Origin: Pseudarthrobacter sp. W1I19
GTDB lineage: Bacteria; Actinomycetota; Actinomycetes; Actinomycetales; Micrococcaceae
Length of the DNA: 64,000 nt
Direction of reading: 5' to 3'
Assembly (NCBI RefSeq): GCF_030817835.1
Contig: NZ_JAUSZR010000001.1
Span: forward strand, 2,046,001 to 2,110,000
The translations under genes and the position numbers were made by a program. The notes beneath the pieces are model-generated. The model worked only from the letters and a program-made list of their open reading frames with translations. It ran no database searches and was not told the origin of the DNA. Positions within the stretch are counted from its first letter, which is position 1. Each line of letters begins with the position of its first letter. Positions 34,036 through 43,815 of this stretch are shown here, one piece after another.

Positions 34036-34620
34036 TTACGCGGGTTTCGGCCTATTTGTGCACATCTTTGTGGCACAGCAAAGACCCACCTCATTAGTAA
34101 CGTTGGTGCCCTCTTTTCCGGCCGTCGCGGGCGTGAGGGAATGAGCTCGGAGGCGTCCTTGCTGCATGCGATTGAGGACCTCGCCAGGGTGTTTTTCGTC
34201 TAATCCAGCCCATCGACCGTGTAGGGGTGGCTGGGGCTCATCGAGTTGTGACGGGCAATCGAACTGGTCGCACGAGACGCAGTCCAGGTCCTCGAGCGTG
34301 GTGAGATCCTTTCGCTGCGCGCGGGCCGCGACTAAGAGGGGTTGGGGGCGGATTCGTTGATCTCGAAGCTGAGTTGGTCCTCGACGAGCCGGCCATCGTA
34401 GGCCTGGGCTTTGGTGGTCGGGGAGCACGGTACTGCCTCCGGCCCTTCGTGTCCCGCAGGTGGGGCACGTGAGGTACCACTCGTCCGAGCCATGTATCTT
34501 GATCATTCGGCCGACGTTCTCGTCACGGGAAGGGCACCACGCTTTCAGGTCCTCTTCTTTCTGGGGGATCGCTTCTTTTCTTCCTACGATGTCCAGGTCG
34601 TCGCTGTTGCTCATGGACAC
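34036..34620 (-). CDS. Doubtful ORF with zinc-ribbon-like motif
   Basis: A 194-codon minus frame starts MSMSNSDDLDIVGRKEAIPQ and includes CPSRDENVGRMIKIHGSDEW followed by YLTCPTCGT, a plausible CxxC half of a zinc ribbon. A second CVSCDQFDC occurs later. The rest is low-quality sequence rich in Arg and Pro, and the 3' end runs through a copy of the ACCCACCTC repeat. Only the first ~65 residues look like a real protein; the gene is probably truncated or spurious downstream. Confidence 0.3.
   Translation of the reverse strand: MSMSNSDDLDIVGRKEAIPQKEEDLKAWCPSRDENVGRMIKIHGSDEWYLTCPTCGTRRAGGSTVLPDHQSPGLRWPARRGPTQLRDQRIRPQPLLVAARAQRKDLTTLEDLDCVSCDQFDCPSQLDEPQPPLHGRWAGLDEKHPGEVLNRMQQGRLRAHSLTPATAGKEGTNVTNEVGLCCATKMCTNRPKPA
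34084..34112. repeat. Copy of the ACCCACCTC repeat
   Basis: Reads ACCCACCTCATTAGTAACGT, then TGGTGCCC. It shares the ACCCACCTC head and a TTGGTG near position 20 with the copies at 34019 (complement) and 48368. Confidence 0.6.
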
Positions 34621-34781
34621 GAGCTATGCAGGACCCCTGACAATCAATTCTTGTCGGTGCGAGGCGGCAGGATAGTGGTCATGCCGTCGTTTCCGATCCG
34701 ATCCGCTGCACCAGAAAAGGCTGTCCCTCCTGGCCGGATCGGATATGACCTGGACACGGACGTTTTGCTGTTGCATAAGAT

Positions 34782-35623
34782 TCAGACGATCAGACGCGCC
34801 CCCAGTCGGAAAGGCTCGCCCGGTGCGAGTGGCGCGGATGCGCTTGGGGTTGACCACGACGTCCCGGAGCGTGTCCGGGTCGGCGTTGAACGGAGCGAAC
34901 TCGGGGGAGTCCACCGAGCCCCAGTGGTGCGGGAGCAAGTCCGCGTCGGGATAGGCATTGGCCATCTCGACCGCGCCGTCGAAGGTGAAGTGCCACTCAC
35001 TGTCTGAGAAGTCGAACAGTAGCGCGTCCGGAGTCGGCATGGTCAGATGGTGTTCGCGGATCAACCGTGAATCCCCTGGTGCCCAGATCACGCCGTCAAG
35101 GGTTTCGATCCAGAAGCCACACGAGTCCTCATCATGAAAGGTACGCTGCCCCGGCTGGGGCGCGGCATTCTGCCAGGCATGGTCGGCCGGCGTGACCGTG
35201 ACCCGGACCCCACCGACGGAGAAGGCATCGCCGATACCGTGGCCATCGGCGGGCATGCCACGCTCGTGCATCAGATCGGAGACGTAGCGGGTCGAGTGGA
35301 ACCGCTGGGTGACTTCATTCAGGGCCGTACATGTCGGCACGCCGAAGTGGTCATTGTTCGCGTGAGTGACCAGGATCCCATCGAGTCGGGGGACGTCTGC
35401 CGCTTGCAGCGGGAAGTCGATGAGCACGGATGTCGAAGTCCTGGAGTAGCGGGTCGAAGGCCAGCAACGTTCCTCGTGCGTTGATCAGAAATCCGGCCAT
35501 ACCGAGCCAGTAAAGGACGGTGCCGTGTGGGTCGTCGAAGGCCTCGGCCCGAATCGGCACCGTTGGCGGGGCCATGGCCTGCCCGCGGGGGCTGCGCCGG
35601 ATCGGTGTGCGCGGATCGTTCAT
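34782..35623 (-). pseudogene. MBL-fold metallo-hydrolase with two frameshifts
   Basis: From ATG 35623 (AAGGAGACTTA upstream) the frame reads VLYWLGMAGFLINARGTLLA and FDPLLQDFD, then shifts near 35420 to VLIDFPLQAADVPRLDGILV, THANNDHFG, PADHAWQNA, GFWIETLDGVIWAPGDSRLI and LLPHHWGSVDSPEF. It shifts again near 34840 to LAPGEPFRLGARLIV, stop. The reassembled protein (~280 residues) is an UlaG-like beta-lactamase-fold hydrolase. The metal motif reads HANNDH instead of HxHxDH. With two shifts no single frame gives the full protein. Confidence 0.65.
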
Positions 35624-35856
35624 TAAGTCTCCTTGGGACAATTCTGGGGTGCAGCGGGTGCTTCTCCGATCGAGTCGGGGAGTGGGCACACGCCGATTTG
35701 CTAACGAAGCGAACAGCCCCCTGTACAGGCCCGAGAACGGCAAAGCGCTCCAGCGATGGAAGACCCGCTGGCAGGAATCACGCGACTTTATCCTGGAGCA
35801 TCATCGACTGCCTGCGACCAGGGCCGCGGGAGCGCAGGAGGCACGGTCGGCTTCTT

Positions 35857-36803
35857 AGGTCGTGTCTGTTAATTGTGTACTCGGTGGAATGTGACCACCG
35901 CGGTGAGTAGCACGCCGCCGAGGAATGTGGTCGCCTACTTGTCGTAGCGGGTTGCGATTCCGCGCCAGTGTTTGAGGCGGTTGAAGCCGCGCTCAACGGT
36001 ATTGCGTTCCTTATAGGTTGACGGATCGAAGGCTGGGGGCCTGCCTCCGGCCGAGCCTTTGGCCTTCCGTCGTTCGATTTGATCTGAGCGCTCCGGGATG
36101 GTGTGCCTGATCCGGCGGGAGCGTAGCTCGCTGCGCGTCGAGGGATGGGAATAGGCCTTGTCGGCCAGTAGCCGGAACTGCGTGCCGTGTTGGATCTTGT
36201 GCGCGTCCAGCAGTGGCAACAGTTGCGGATTATCACCGGCCTGGCCGGGAGTCAGCAACATCGTGACCGGCGCGCACGCCCGGTCGGTGAGAGCGTGGAT
36301 TTTCGTTGTCAGTCCGCCTCTGGAGCGTCCGATCGCGTGGTCAGCCGGCTCGTTGAGCAGAAACTTGTAACTCGACCGTGCCCCCTGTGTGGTCCGGATC
36401 GACCTTCAGCTTCGGCGCTCCGGCTGCATGCTGATGTGCCCGAACACTCGTCGAATCAACGGAGAGCAATGACTCCAACTCCATGCCTGCGCCCCGGTTG
36501 CCGCCTTCACCGCAGCGAACATCCGCTCGTAGCATCCGTCGGCAGACCAGCGCCGGTGCCGTTCCCACACCGACTGCCAGGCACCGAACTCAACCGGCAG
36601 ATCACGCCACGGCGACCCGGTGCGAAAGCGCCAGCAAATGCCCTCCAACGTCAAACGGTGATCATTCCACGGACGCCCCCGCCGGCCCTGTGCCGTCGCG
36701 AGAACGGGCTCAAGCACCGCCCACAATTATCTGAAACCACATTCGAACGAACCATCCATCCAGCCTCGAACATCGGACGCCGAATATTTAGCAGACACGC
36801 CCT
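35857..36803 (-). mobile_element. IS5-family insertion sequence, about 947 bp, inactive
   Basis: Terminal inverted repeats: left AGGTCGTGTCTGTTAA at 35857-35872, and right (complement of 36787-36803) AGGGCGTGTCTGCTAAA. Between them one transposase is encoded on the minus strand in several frames. The insertion ends immediately before a truncated helicase-associated-domain gene, which it probably interrupted. A scrap of a different IS5-type N terminus lies at 3771. Confidence 0.75.
35935..36726 (-). pseudogene. IS5-family transposase, frameshifted
   Basis: Three consecutive frames rebuild the protein. The first is MWAVLEPVLATAQGRRGRPW to FRTGSPWRDLPVEFGAWQSV; the second is ESLLSVDSTSVRAHQHAAGA (first Asp); the third is MLLTPGQAGDNPQLLPLLDA, RLLADKAYS (second Asp) and NTVERGFNRLKHWRGIATRY (Glu). 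DDE residues are all present but split by at least two frameshifts. One shift could be programmed, as in some IS families; two make it likely dead. Confidence 0.75.
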
Positions 36804-36844
36804 AGTCCACCGTTCAGCGCCAGAAAGCATCGCGCGGCCTTCTT

Positions 36845-37171
36845 GTGCAGGCTCAGCTTGAGTTGTTGGACCAGCTTCCCGGTTGGCGACGATCGGCGCG
36901 AGCCCACGAGGAAGCACAGCGTTGGAACTCACGGCTGACTGAGGTCGCTGCGCTCTTTGCCATCGCACAGCGTCTGCCGAGCCTGCACGAACCCCAAGAT
37001 GAGACCGAGCGCGTGCTCAGCGCCTGGATCCACTCGCAACGGCAAGGACTCAAGGCAGGCTCACTGTCCAAGGACAAGGTGGCCCTGCTCGATGAATTGG
37101 TACCGGAGAGGCGTAAGGATCAGCGCCGCCGCGAAGCAATGGCGCAAAGGGAATGGCGTCCCCAAGGATGA
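36845..37171 (+). pseudogene. Helicase-associated (HA) domain protein, 5'-truncated
   Basis: The 108-codon frame has the HA-repeat pattern: LTEVAALFAIAQRLPSLHEP, then ERVLSAWIHSQRQGLKAGSL and SKDKVALLDELVP. HA repeats (three-helix, Trp-rich) occur several times in larger actinobacterial proteins, often after a helicase domain. Here the upstream part is cut off by the IS5 element ending at 36803. Start at GTG 36845 is only nominal. Confidence 0.5.
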
Positions 37172-37322
37172 TCACGCAGGTAGGTCGATACTTGGACCGC
37201 GCCGGCCAACTCAAAGAAGACACGCGTTGGTGAAAGCTTCAACGGCGTAATTCCGGTCTATGTACGTGATCTCGCCAAGGAGCATGAGTTTAGTGTCGTA
37301 TCGGCCATGTAACGTGCTCAAC

Positions 37323-40300
37323 ATGAGTACTGAGCATCCTGAGGAACACCCGCGCGACGCAACGGTGACGGACGATTCGCCAGGAATTGACACGGAAGAT
37401 GCGACTAGCGGATCTGAGGGTCAGAAGTGGGATCTCTTCTCGATTCATTCGCTACGGCCAGCATTCGACCCCGCGAGCCATGAGCTGTACGTCCAATACC
37501 TCAAAGGCGAACTCGACAAGCCCGCTCGCAAGGCGAAGCGCCACAGTGAGGAAGCAGAGGTTGAAGAACTGCGGCCGTGCAACATCGCGCTGACCGGCAG
37601 CTACGGCTCTGGCAAAAGCAGTATCTTGAGCAAGGTTGTTGAAGACTTCAGCGGTCGCCTGGTGAGTGTTTCGTTGTCGACGCTCGGAAACGAGGAAGTC
37701 GCTACACGTGACGATTCGGCGAAGAAGGACCCGTTGGCAACGCCGGCGATAACGAACGCCATCCAGAAGGAGATCGTCAAGCAACTACTGTATCGAGAGA
37801 AGCCATCTAGCGTTCCTGGGTCTCGATATCGACGGATCGAAGGCTTTCGGCGAGGGCGTGCATTTGGGTTTTCGGCCCTGCTTGCCTCAGCTCTCACGGC
37901 GATCGCACTGTTGACCGGAGCGACCTCCAAGGTTCAGTCAATCTTCGACAACGCCTTATGGCCGGCCATACTCATCTATGCCGGTGTCTTCATGCTCGTG
38001 CTCGCGATGGCGCAGGGATTGCAGGCGCTCTTGCACAACAGGGTATGGATCGAGAAGCTCACGTCCGGACCGGCCTCCATCTCGCTCACCGACAATACGG
38101 GCAGCTTCTTCGACCAGTACCTCGACGAGCTCGTCTACTTCTTCGAAGCGAATCCCTACGACGTCGTCGTCTTCGAGGACATCGACCGCTTCAACGACCC
38201 CTACATCTTCGAGACGCTGCGCGAATTAAATACGTTGCTCAACAACTCAAAGCAGATCGCTCCCAAGCGAATCACGTTCGTGTATGCCATCAAGGACAGC
38301 ATCTTTGAACAGCTTGGGAAGATATCGATCAACGGCGTCAAGCTGTCCGCGCAAGAGATTCAGCAACTGGCCGTTACCAACCGGACTAAATTCTTCGATG
38401 TTGTCATCCCGGTCGTTCCCTTTATTAGCCATCGTAATGCGCGCGACTTGATTGCAAAGGAGATGAAGTCGTCCGGCTTTGAGATCGGAAAGCCGCTTCT
38501 CGATATCTTGTCCGCGTATCTGGTGGACATGCGACTGATCAAGAACATCCACAACGAGTTCGGCATCTTCGCTCAAAAAATCCTCGCGCCCGGTCACCTG
38601 GACGAGCTCCAGCCGCAACCGTTGTTCGCAATGATCGTCTACAAGAATCTCAGCATGACGGACTTCGAGAAGGTCAAAGAGGGTACGAGCCGTCTCGACG
38701 ACGTTTGGACAGATTTTCGGAAGCTAGTCAACACTCAGATTGCTTCTGCGGAGCAGGAAGCTCGCCTTGCGCGCTCGAGGAAGCGGAAGCTTGAACTGAT
38801 CGAGTCTCGCGCAGAAATACTTGGTAACGGACTCGAAGAGTATATGGACAGGTTGCTGCGATCCGCGGGTCAGTCCTTGGACAAGGCGAGCTTCACACTG
38901 TCGACCGCCATCACCTTGGCTCAGATTCGTGAATCCGCCTTCTGGAAATCGTGGCTTGAGGACGAATCACTCGCGCTCAAGCTCGAGTATCAAATCAATG
39001 TTCAGGTCCAGTATTATCAGGATCGGGTCAAGTTTCAGCTCAATATCACGTTGGACGACCTCCGCAAGGAACTCAACGATTCACTGAATCTCGAAGAGTG
39101 GGAAACAGCAGATGCAAGAATGCTGCAGAATACTATCGATAAGTCCATTGAGCTGCGGGAATTCTTAAAAACAGCGACGATGCAGCAACTAGCTGAGCGA
39201 CACGACATCGTCCTCGATTCCGATCATGGAATCGAATCTTTCTCTGCTATCGCCGAGCGGCACCTCGGTAAGGGGCTGACCCTTGATCTGATCAAAGCCG
39301 GTTATATCGACAGAAACTTCAGCTTGTACGTCTCCCTCTACTACGACGACACCGTGACAGCCCAAGCTAGGAACTTCATCCTTCATTCAGTCGATTCGGG
39401 CACAGTGGACATTAACGCCGAGATCGGAACCGGACCACAGATCGCAGCAATGCTTGACGAAGTTGGCGACGGGATCTTCAACGAGCGAAGCATTTACAAT
39501 ATCCAGTTGCTCGACCACCTCTTAGCGAGCGGAGATGCGAGACTCGATCGCTCGATGCCGCTGATCGGCGGAGACCGCGAAGAAGATTTCGCGATACGAA
39601 CTGCCTACTTCGCGAGCGGTCATGAGCAGGCGGCACTTGTCGAACGCCTCGCGCCAAGTTGGACAGGCATTCTCGAGTTCTTGGTTACTGACGAGTCTGT
39701 CGCTGAGGGAGAGCGATCTGATCTTCTTGACATCGCCTTCTCTGTGTTGTCCGCCAAGCACCACTACTTGACGTCGCCAGTGGTCAGAGACTTCATCCAG
39801 TCGAACTATTTGGAGGTGAAGGCCCTGGTCGGTGGACGCGACGTCATCTCCCTCGAAACAGTGGTTGCAGTCCTGAAGGACGCAAGCGTTACATTCGCTT
39901 CTCTCTCTTCCTTGTCGGCGGTGCTTCGACCGTTGGCTGTCGAGAGCTCGCTGTATGAGATGACCGATGCGAACCTGACGGCAGCGATTGATGGCGAGAC
40001 CAATCTCGCACTGGACATTCTCCGCTCGGCCAGCGAGAACGTCTTCGAATACGCGGCAGACAATCTCTCGAGCTATCTGGACATTCAAGCGAACTCGGAG
40101 TCAACCAATCACACAATCGCGAGCCATAAGAATTTCACTGAAATCCTCAACAGGCTGGCGAACAAGAACCTGGATGAGGTGCTGAAGGTCGCCGAAAGGT
40201 CCTCGGGAGTCATCGTCAACACGATCGCGAACCTGAACGAGAAGCTCTGGCCCATCGTCGCACAGACAGGAAAGCTTGCGCCAAATTACAGCAATGTGGC

Positions 40301-41123
40301 GAGCTACATCGATAAGCGAGGCAGCATCGACATGCAGCTTGCCGCAACGCTGAGGTCCGCCGATGAAATCACCAAACTCGAATCAGTCGATGAGTCGAAC
40401 AAGATCAGCTTGGCGCTGACGCTGCTCACAACCAATCAGTTGAATTATGAAAAGCGGGTGCAACTTGCAGTGAGCCTCGGGCTCCAAGCCCCATTGCCGA
40501 TAGAGGACCTTGACCTTGGTGGTGAAGACGTGGGGATGGCTGGCGCAGTCTTGGCCGCAGGCCTGGTCGAGGATTCGGCTAGAGCGTTTGCGGAGCTCGC
40601 CACAGCTTCTTGGCCGGTGAAGAGTTCTTACATTCAGTCGTCAGAAGATTTTGTTGACTACGTCCGGTCGCTCGATTTCTCTGCGGATGACTTTGCTTCC
40701 CTTGCGGAGGACAAGAGCATCTCAGATGAGATCAAGAAAACAATAGTGCTCAATCTGAGTGACTTTGAATCGTCAACGGGACGAATGGCGCTCAATGAAC
40801 TGGCCCGCTTCGCTTTGTCAAAAGCCCTCACAGTGGGAGCTGCGAATCTACTTGTAATGGCCTCCGCCGGCGTCGACGCGAGCTCCATTGTGCAGCTGAT
40901 CGCGCTCGAAATTGATTCGCTGGTGCTTGACGACGTGCTTGCAATTATGCACCTCATGCCAGAGAGATACCGAAAGCTGGCCACAAACGGCGGTCACACG
41001 AAGCTCCCGTTTACTCAGGCAAACCTCAAGCTAGCGGATCGTCTTGTGGCTGTCCGTCAGGTGAGCAGTCGTGAGACCAACCCGACCGGTTCGGAGTTCA
41101 GAGTCAACCTCCGACGCGGATAG
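37323..41123 (+). CDS. YobI/KAP-like membrane P-loop NTPase
   Basis: About 1266 residues from ATG 37323 (upstream in-frame ATGs at 37260 and 37284 are possible). Walker A is NIALTGSYGSGKSSILSK at ~80-97. Two hydrophobic segments follow (FGFSALLASALTAIALLTG ~182-200; AILIYAGVFMLVLAMAQGL ~218-238), then Walker B DVVVFEDIDRFNDP at ~280. Membrane helices between Walker A and B are the hallmark of KAP-type ATPases; the overall size and pattern match YobI-like proteins. The C-terminal ~800 residues are helical repeats of unknown role, with a short coiled coil around ~470-500. Codon use is visibly more A/T-rich than the backbone. The family is suspected of roles in conflict systems; the neighbours include HEPN-like proteins. 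Confidence 0.75.
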   Translation: MSTEHPEEHPRDATVTDDSPGIDTEDATSGSEGQKWDLFSIHSLRPAFDPASHELYVQYLKGELDKPARKAKRHSEEAEVEELRPCNIALTGSYGSGKSSILSKVVEDFSGRLVSVSLSTLGNEEVATRDDSAKKDPLATPAITNAIQKEIVKQLLYREKPSSVPGSRYRRIEGFRRGRAFGFSALLASALTAIALLTGATSKVQSIFDNALWPAILIYAGVFMLVLAMAQGLQALLHNRVWIEKLTSGPASISLTDNTGSFFDQYLDELVYFFEANPYDVVVFEDIDRFNDPYIFETLRELNTLLNNSKQIAPKRITFVYAIKDSIFEQLGKISINGVKLSAQEIQQLAVTNRTKFFDVVIPVVPFISHRNARDLIAKEMKSSGFEIGKPLLDILSAYLVDMRLIKNIHNEFGIFAQKILAPGHLDELQPQPLFAMIVYKNLSMTDFEKVKEGTSRLDDVWTDFRKLVNTQIASAEQEARLARSRKRKLELIESRAEILGNGLEEYMDRLLRSAGQSLDKASFTLSTAITLAQIRESAFWKSWLEDESLALKLEYQINVQVQYYQDRVKFQLNITLDDLRKELNDSLNLEEWETADARMLQNTIDKSIELREFLKTATMQQLAERHDIVLDSDHGIESFSAIAERHLGKGLTLDLIKAGYIDRNFSLYVSLYYDDTVTAQARNFILHSVDSGTVDINAEIGTGPQIAAMLDEVGDGIFNERSIYNIQLLDHLLASGDARLDRSMPLIGGDREEDFAIRTAYFASGHEQAALVERLAPSWTGILEFLVTDESVAEGERSDLLDIAFSVLSAKHHYLTSPVVRDFIQSNYLEVKALVGGRDVISLETVVAVLKDASVTFASLSSLSAVLRPLAVESSLYEMTDANLTAAIDGETNLALDILRSASENVFEYAADNLSSYLDIQANSESTNHTIASHKNFTEILNRLANKNLDEVLKVAERSSGVIVNTIANLNEKLWPIVAQTGKLAPNYSNVASYIDKRGSIDMQLAATLRSADEITKLESVDESNKISLALTLLTTNQLNYEKRVQLAVSLGLQAPLPIEDLDLGGEDVGMAGAVLAAGLVEDSARAFAELATASWPVKSSYIQSSEDFVDYVRSLDFSADDFASLAEDKSISDEIKKTIVLNLSDFESSTGRMALNELARFALSKALTVGAANLLVMASAGVDASSIVQLIALEIDSLVLDDVLAIMHLMPERYRKLATNGGHTKLPFTQANLKLADRLVAVRQVSSRETNPTGSEFRVNLRRG

Positions 41124-41589
41124 GGTGTGGCCAGCCTTCAAGGACCGGCAGATGCTTCAGAACTCCGTGACGGCCGCAGTTGACTAGAGGAAACCGTTCC
41201 CGGCGACCGTTGGTTGAGTATTTTTGTGTCAACTCCAGTTGGAGCCGCCCCGTTGATACGAAGTCGGTGTTGTTTACCAGCGTCCAGGACTGGTTGCGGG
41301 AATTGTATTTGGAGATGTATGGCCTTGCGGATCCGCCGTTCGGTGGGAGTTCCGGCATTTCCAACGGAACGGTGGTTGAGCCGATCGTGATGGCGGTGTC
41401 GCCATCCAAGGTTGTGGGTCTCCGAGTGTCGGTGCGTTTGTGGCTCGACGGGAGCGTGACTTCGTAACCGCGGGCTGTGCTTTCCGTGGCCAGTCCGTGC
41501 AGCAGTTTGGCTGCCCGGGCGACGTGCTCTTTGGACACAGCCTTTGTGCTGTCTCGGAACACTTTGGCGACCGGGTGATATTTTCCCAC
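41104..41589 (-). CDS. Hypothetical protein, possibly a fragment
   Basis: 161 codons on the minus strand: HVARAAKLLHGLATESTARG and YEVTLPS, then AITIGSTTVPLEMPELPPNG and GRLQLELTQKYSTNGRRERF. The layout (helical N-terminal part, beta-rich domain with GRL.L and STNGRR) resembles a family of actinobacterial hypothetical proteins, but I cannot name it. Its 3' end overlaps the end of the P-loop NTPase gene by 20 bases. Upstream sequence is IS630 debris, so the 5' part may be missing. Confidence 0.45.
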   Translation of the reverse strand: MGKYHPVAKVFRDSTKAVSKEHVARAAKLLHGLATESTARGYEVTLPSSHKRTDTRRPTTLDGDTAITIGSTTVPLEMPELPPNGGSARPYISKYNSRNQSWTLVNNTDFVSTGRLQLELTQKYSTNGRRERFPLVNCGRHGVLKHLPVLEGWPHPIRVGG

Positions 41590-41818
41590 TGAGTCGGGAA
41601 TCGGGACCGGGCGCTCGTGGACATCATCAGGGAAATGACGCGCCCAGCGTGCCTCGTACTTTGGGCTCTGCCACGATCCGACGCTCGTTATCTCGAGCTT
41701 CTAGCCTTTCGGGCGCAGTGCTGACTTCATAACTCCACGGATCAGGGCATCGTTCACTGCCGTGGCGAGTTCGTCGATCTCGCGCTCCCGGCCCGGGCGC
41801 TGGACATCGGACAGGGCC

Positions 41819-42040
41819 TCAATCCCGCCCTCTACATACCAGATTGCGCCACTTCAAAACCGTGGGTGCCGAAAACCCGGTCATCTTCTCGATCTGGACA
41901 TTCGGCATCCCGTCGGCAGCCAACAACACCGTGCGCGCACGCAGGGCCACTGTCGCAGTGGATGCTTTCCCACGAGTCAGCGCCTCCAGGACTCCTCGGT
42001 CCCCGTCACGCAATTCCAATGCCCTTGCCCGATAAACCAT
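41819..42040 (-). pseudogene. IS630-family transposase, N-terminal fragment
   Basis: Minus strand: LELRDGDRGVLEALTRGKAS, then VALRARTVLLAADGMPNVQI and EKMTGFSAPTVLKWRN. This is the helix-turn-helix beginning of IS630-type transposases. The DDE domain is missing, and the frame ends within 75 codons. Confidence 0.7.
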
Positions 42041-42666
42041 GGATCAAGTCTGACAAACACTCAGACCCAAAGGAATCAACGACACGCTACACTAGGGCGT
42101 GGCCGGCGGCGTCAGTGCAACGTCGATGGCGGACTCGACGGCGTCGCGGTGCTCATCGTTCAGTTGGACAAGAAGCGCCAAGGCACGGTATATCAAGCAA
42201 CGGCCTACGCCGTGCCCTTCATCGCAGCAGTCGCGGCCGGCGAAGTTCCGGACGGGCTCCGCGTCCCTCTTGTGGCGCTCCTGGGCGACACCGCAATCGG
42301 AGGGAGCTGCAAAGCATCCTCACGGGTCTCATGCGGGCTCGTTCGAAGACCACGTAGACGTCCTCGTCACGGAATCGCTCTGCCGCGTCGATGGAACGAC
42401 TGTCTTCGATCCGAACGCCCAGGCTTGCGGCGCTGGTCAACGCTATTCAGTGAGTGATCCTTCCTGGGGGCTGCCCGACGTGCATCACGGACGAGGCGCA
42501 ACGCCGGCATCTCCCGGAGGGTCTTGGCGAAGGCGTCGAGCTCGTGTCCTCGGGCGGTGACCCGTTTCCCTCACCGGGGCGGGGTAGAGGATCGTGCCGG
42601 CAGGTGGTGCATTTCGTGCCAGCGCGCCTCGACCTGGCCAGATCGACCAGCGCTATCCTCTGGGGT
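42041..42666. other. Degenerate stretch with a HEAT-like protein remnant
   Basis: Between 42099 and ~42360 the plus strand reads DGVAVLIVQLDKKRQGTVYQ, then ATAYAVPFIAAVAAGEVPDG and LRVPLVALLGDTAIGG. This looks like one unit of a HEAT-repeat or immunity-type protein, but the frame breaks several times after it. No complete gene and no ribosome binding site. Confidence 0.4.
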
Positions 42667-43728
42667 ATGGTCACGTACGCCGAGATGGGGGCAGATCCTC
42701 CTACGCAGATCTGGCAAGCACTCAGAGCGCTCAGGTCACAGAAGCCAGGGGCCGCGTCAAAGGGTGACCGACTCGCAACTTTCGATGCCGCATTGGAACA
42801 GGCTGAACAGCTGTTTATGGCGGCTGTTCAGGCCGGCACTGCCACTCAGCCGATTTTGCTTTTCTATGGCCTATCGCAGATGGGGAGAGCCATCGCGGCC
42901 GCATCTCCACGCCTGTCGAACAAGGAGTACAGCCTGACTGGGCACGGCATTAGCGACGGCGGACAGCTGCAGGGGGCTGCCGAGCAAGGTCTCGCCCAAC
43001 TCATGATCTGCGGCGAGAAGCGAGGAGCGTTTCCAGGTGTCGCAAGAGCCCTCGACGCGTCTCCGATTTCGAAGGCAGTTCCGCTCGGCGATCTGTGGGA
43101 CTTGTTGCCTTACGCCGAGAGGTTCCCCCTTCCTCATAGAGGAAACCTCAAAAGACTCGATTTGGTCCCCGCGAGTCCGTATGGCGGCGGTTTTGAAGGT
43201 GACGAGCGCGTTGAGCTACAGCTACTGCCGCCCGATCTTCAGATGAGCGTCGAGGACCCCAATGTTGTTCCCGGGGAGATTGTCGATAAGGAATGGCAAC
43301 TCCTGAGGGACTTCCTCGAGAACTACCCGACGCTCAAAGGATGGCAGACGCCGGGCAACATCCAGAGGGTCCCTTACGGTCATGGGATGTCGAACTCACA
43401 TGGTCGATGGCTGAGCCTTTCGCTGTCCTTTGCACGGCCAGCGGATGGTGTGGAACCTGCTTCAATCCCAGATCGCGCGCCGGCATACCACGGTGCACAG
43501 TATGTGTACCCATCTCTCGATGACGGCGGCCAACCAGCCCATCCCTTCATGCTGTGGTGGGCAGTCCTTTATCCGCTCTCACGTCTGGCCCGGTACTACC
43601 CGAACGTGTGGATGAAGCTGACCTCCATATCGAACAACCCCCACGCGGCACCAATTGAGTTCATCCTCCGCGAGGCGATCAGGGCAGTCCCCGAGCTGGC
43701 ACTTCGGGCGCTGAAGCGCTTGTCATGA
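42667..43728 (+). CDS. YaaC-like protein
   Basis: 353 residues from ATG 42667. The N-terminal region IWQALRALRSQKPG, followed by AALEQAEQLFMAAVQAGTAT and QPILLFYGLSQMGRAIAAAS, is the recognisable YaaC core. The middle contains VPLGDLWDLLP and the C terminus is helical with HPFMLWWAVLYPLSRLARYY and PNVWMKLT. YaaC proteins have no established biochemical function. No signal peptide. The frame is open upstream, but sequence quality there is poor. It is followed after 87 bases by the HEPN-like gene on the same strand and preceded by the P-loop NTPase gene, so the three may act together. Confidence 0.65.
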   Translation: MVTYAEMGADPPTQIWQALRALRSQKPGAASKGDRLATFDAALEQAEQLFMAAVQAGTATQPILLFYGLSQMGRAIAAASPRLSNKEYSLTGHGISDGGQLQGAAEQGLAQLMICGEKRGAFPGVARALDASPISKAVPLGDLWDLLPYAERFPLPHRGNLKRLDLVPASPYGGGFEGDERVELQLLPPDLQMSVEDPNVVPGEIVDKEWQLLRDFLENYPTLKGWQTPGNIQRVPYGHGMSNSHGRWLSLSLSFARPADGVEPASIPDRAPAYHGAQYVYPSLDDGGQPAHPFMLWWAVLYPLSRLARYYPNVWMKLTSISNNPHAAPIEFILREAIRAVPELALRALKRLS

Positions 43729-43815
43729 AAGATCGAGGCTGGCGGTCGGAGCAGGGGGTGGATCCTTAAGCTAAGAGCGTCCGAGAAAGCCAGCCGTCAA
43801 ATGTAAGAATGCATC

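Noticed and set aside
41866..42457. Plus-strand frames around 41.8-42.5 kb as genes
   Set aside because: They overlap IS630 debris on the minus strand and a degenerate HEAT-like remnant; codon content and breaks do not support an intact gene.
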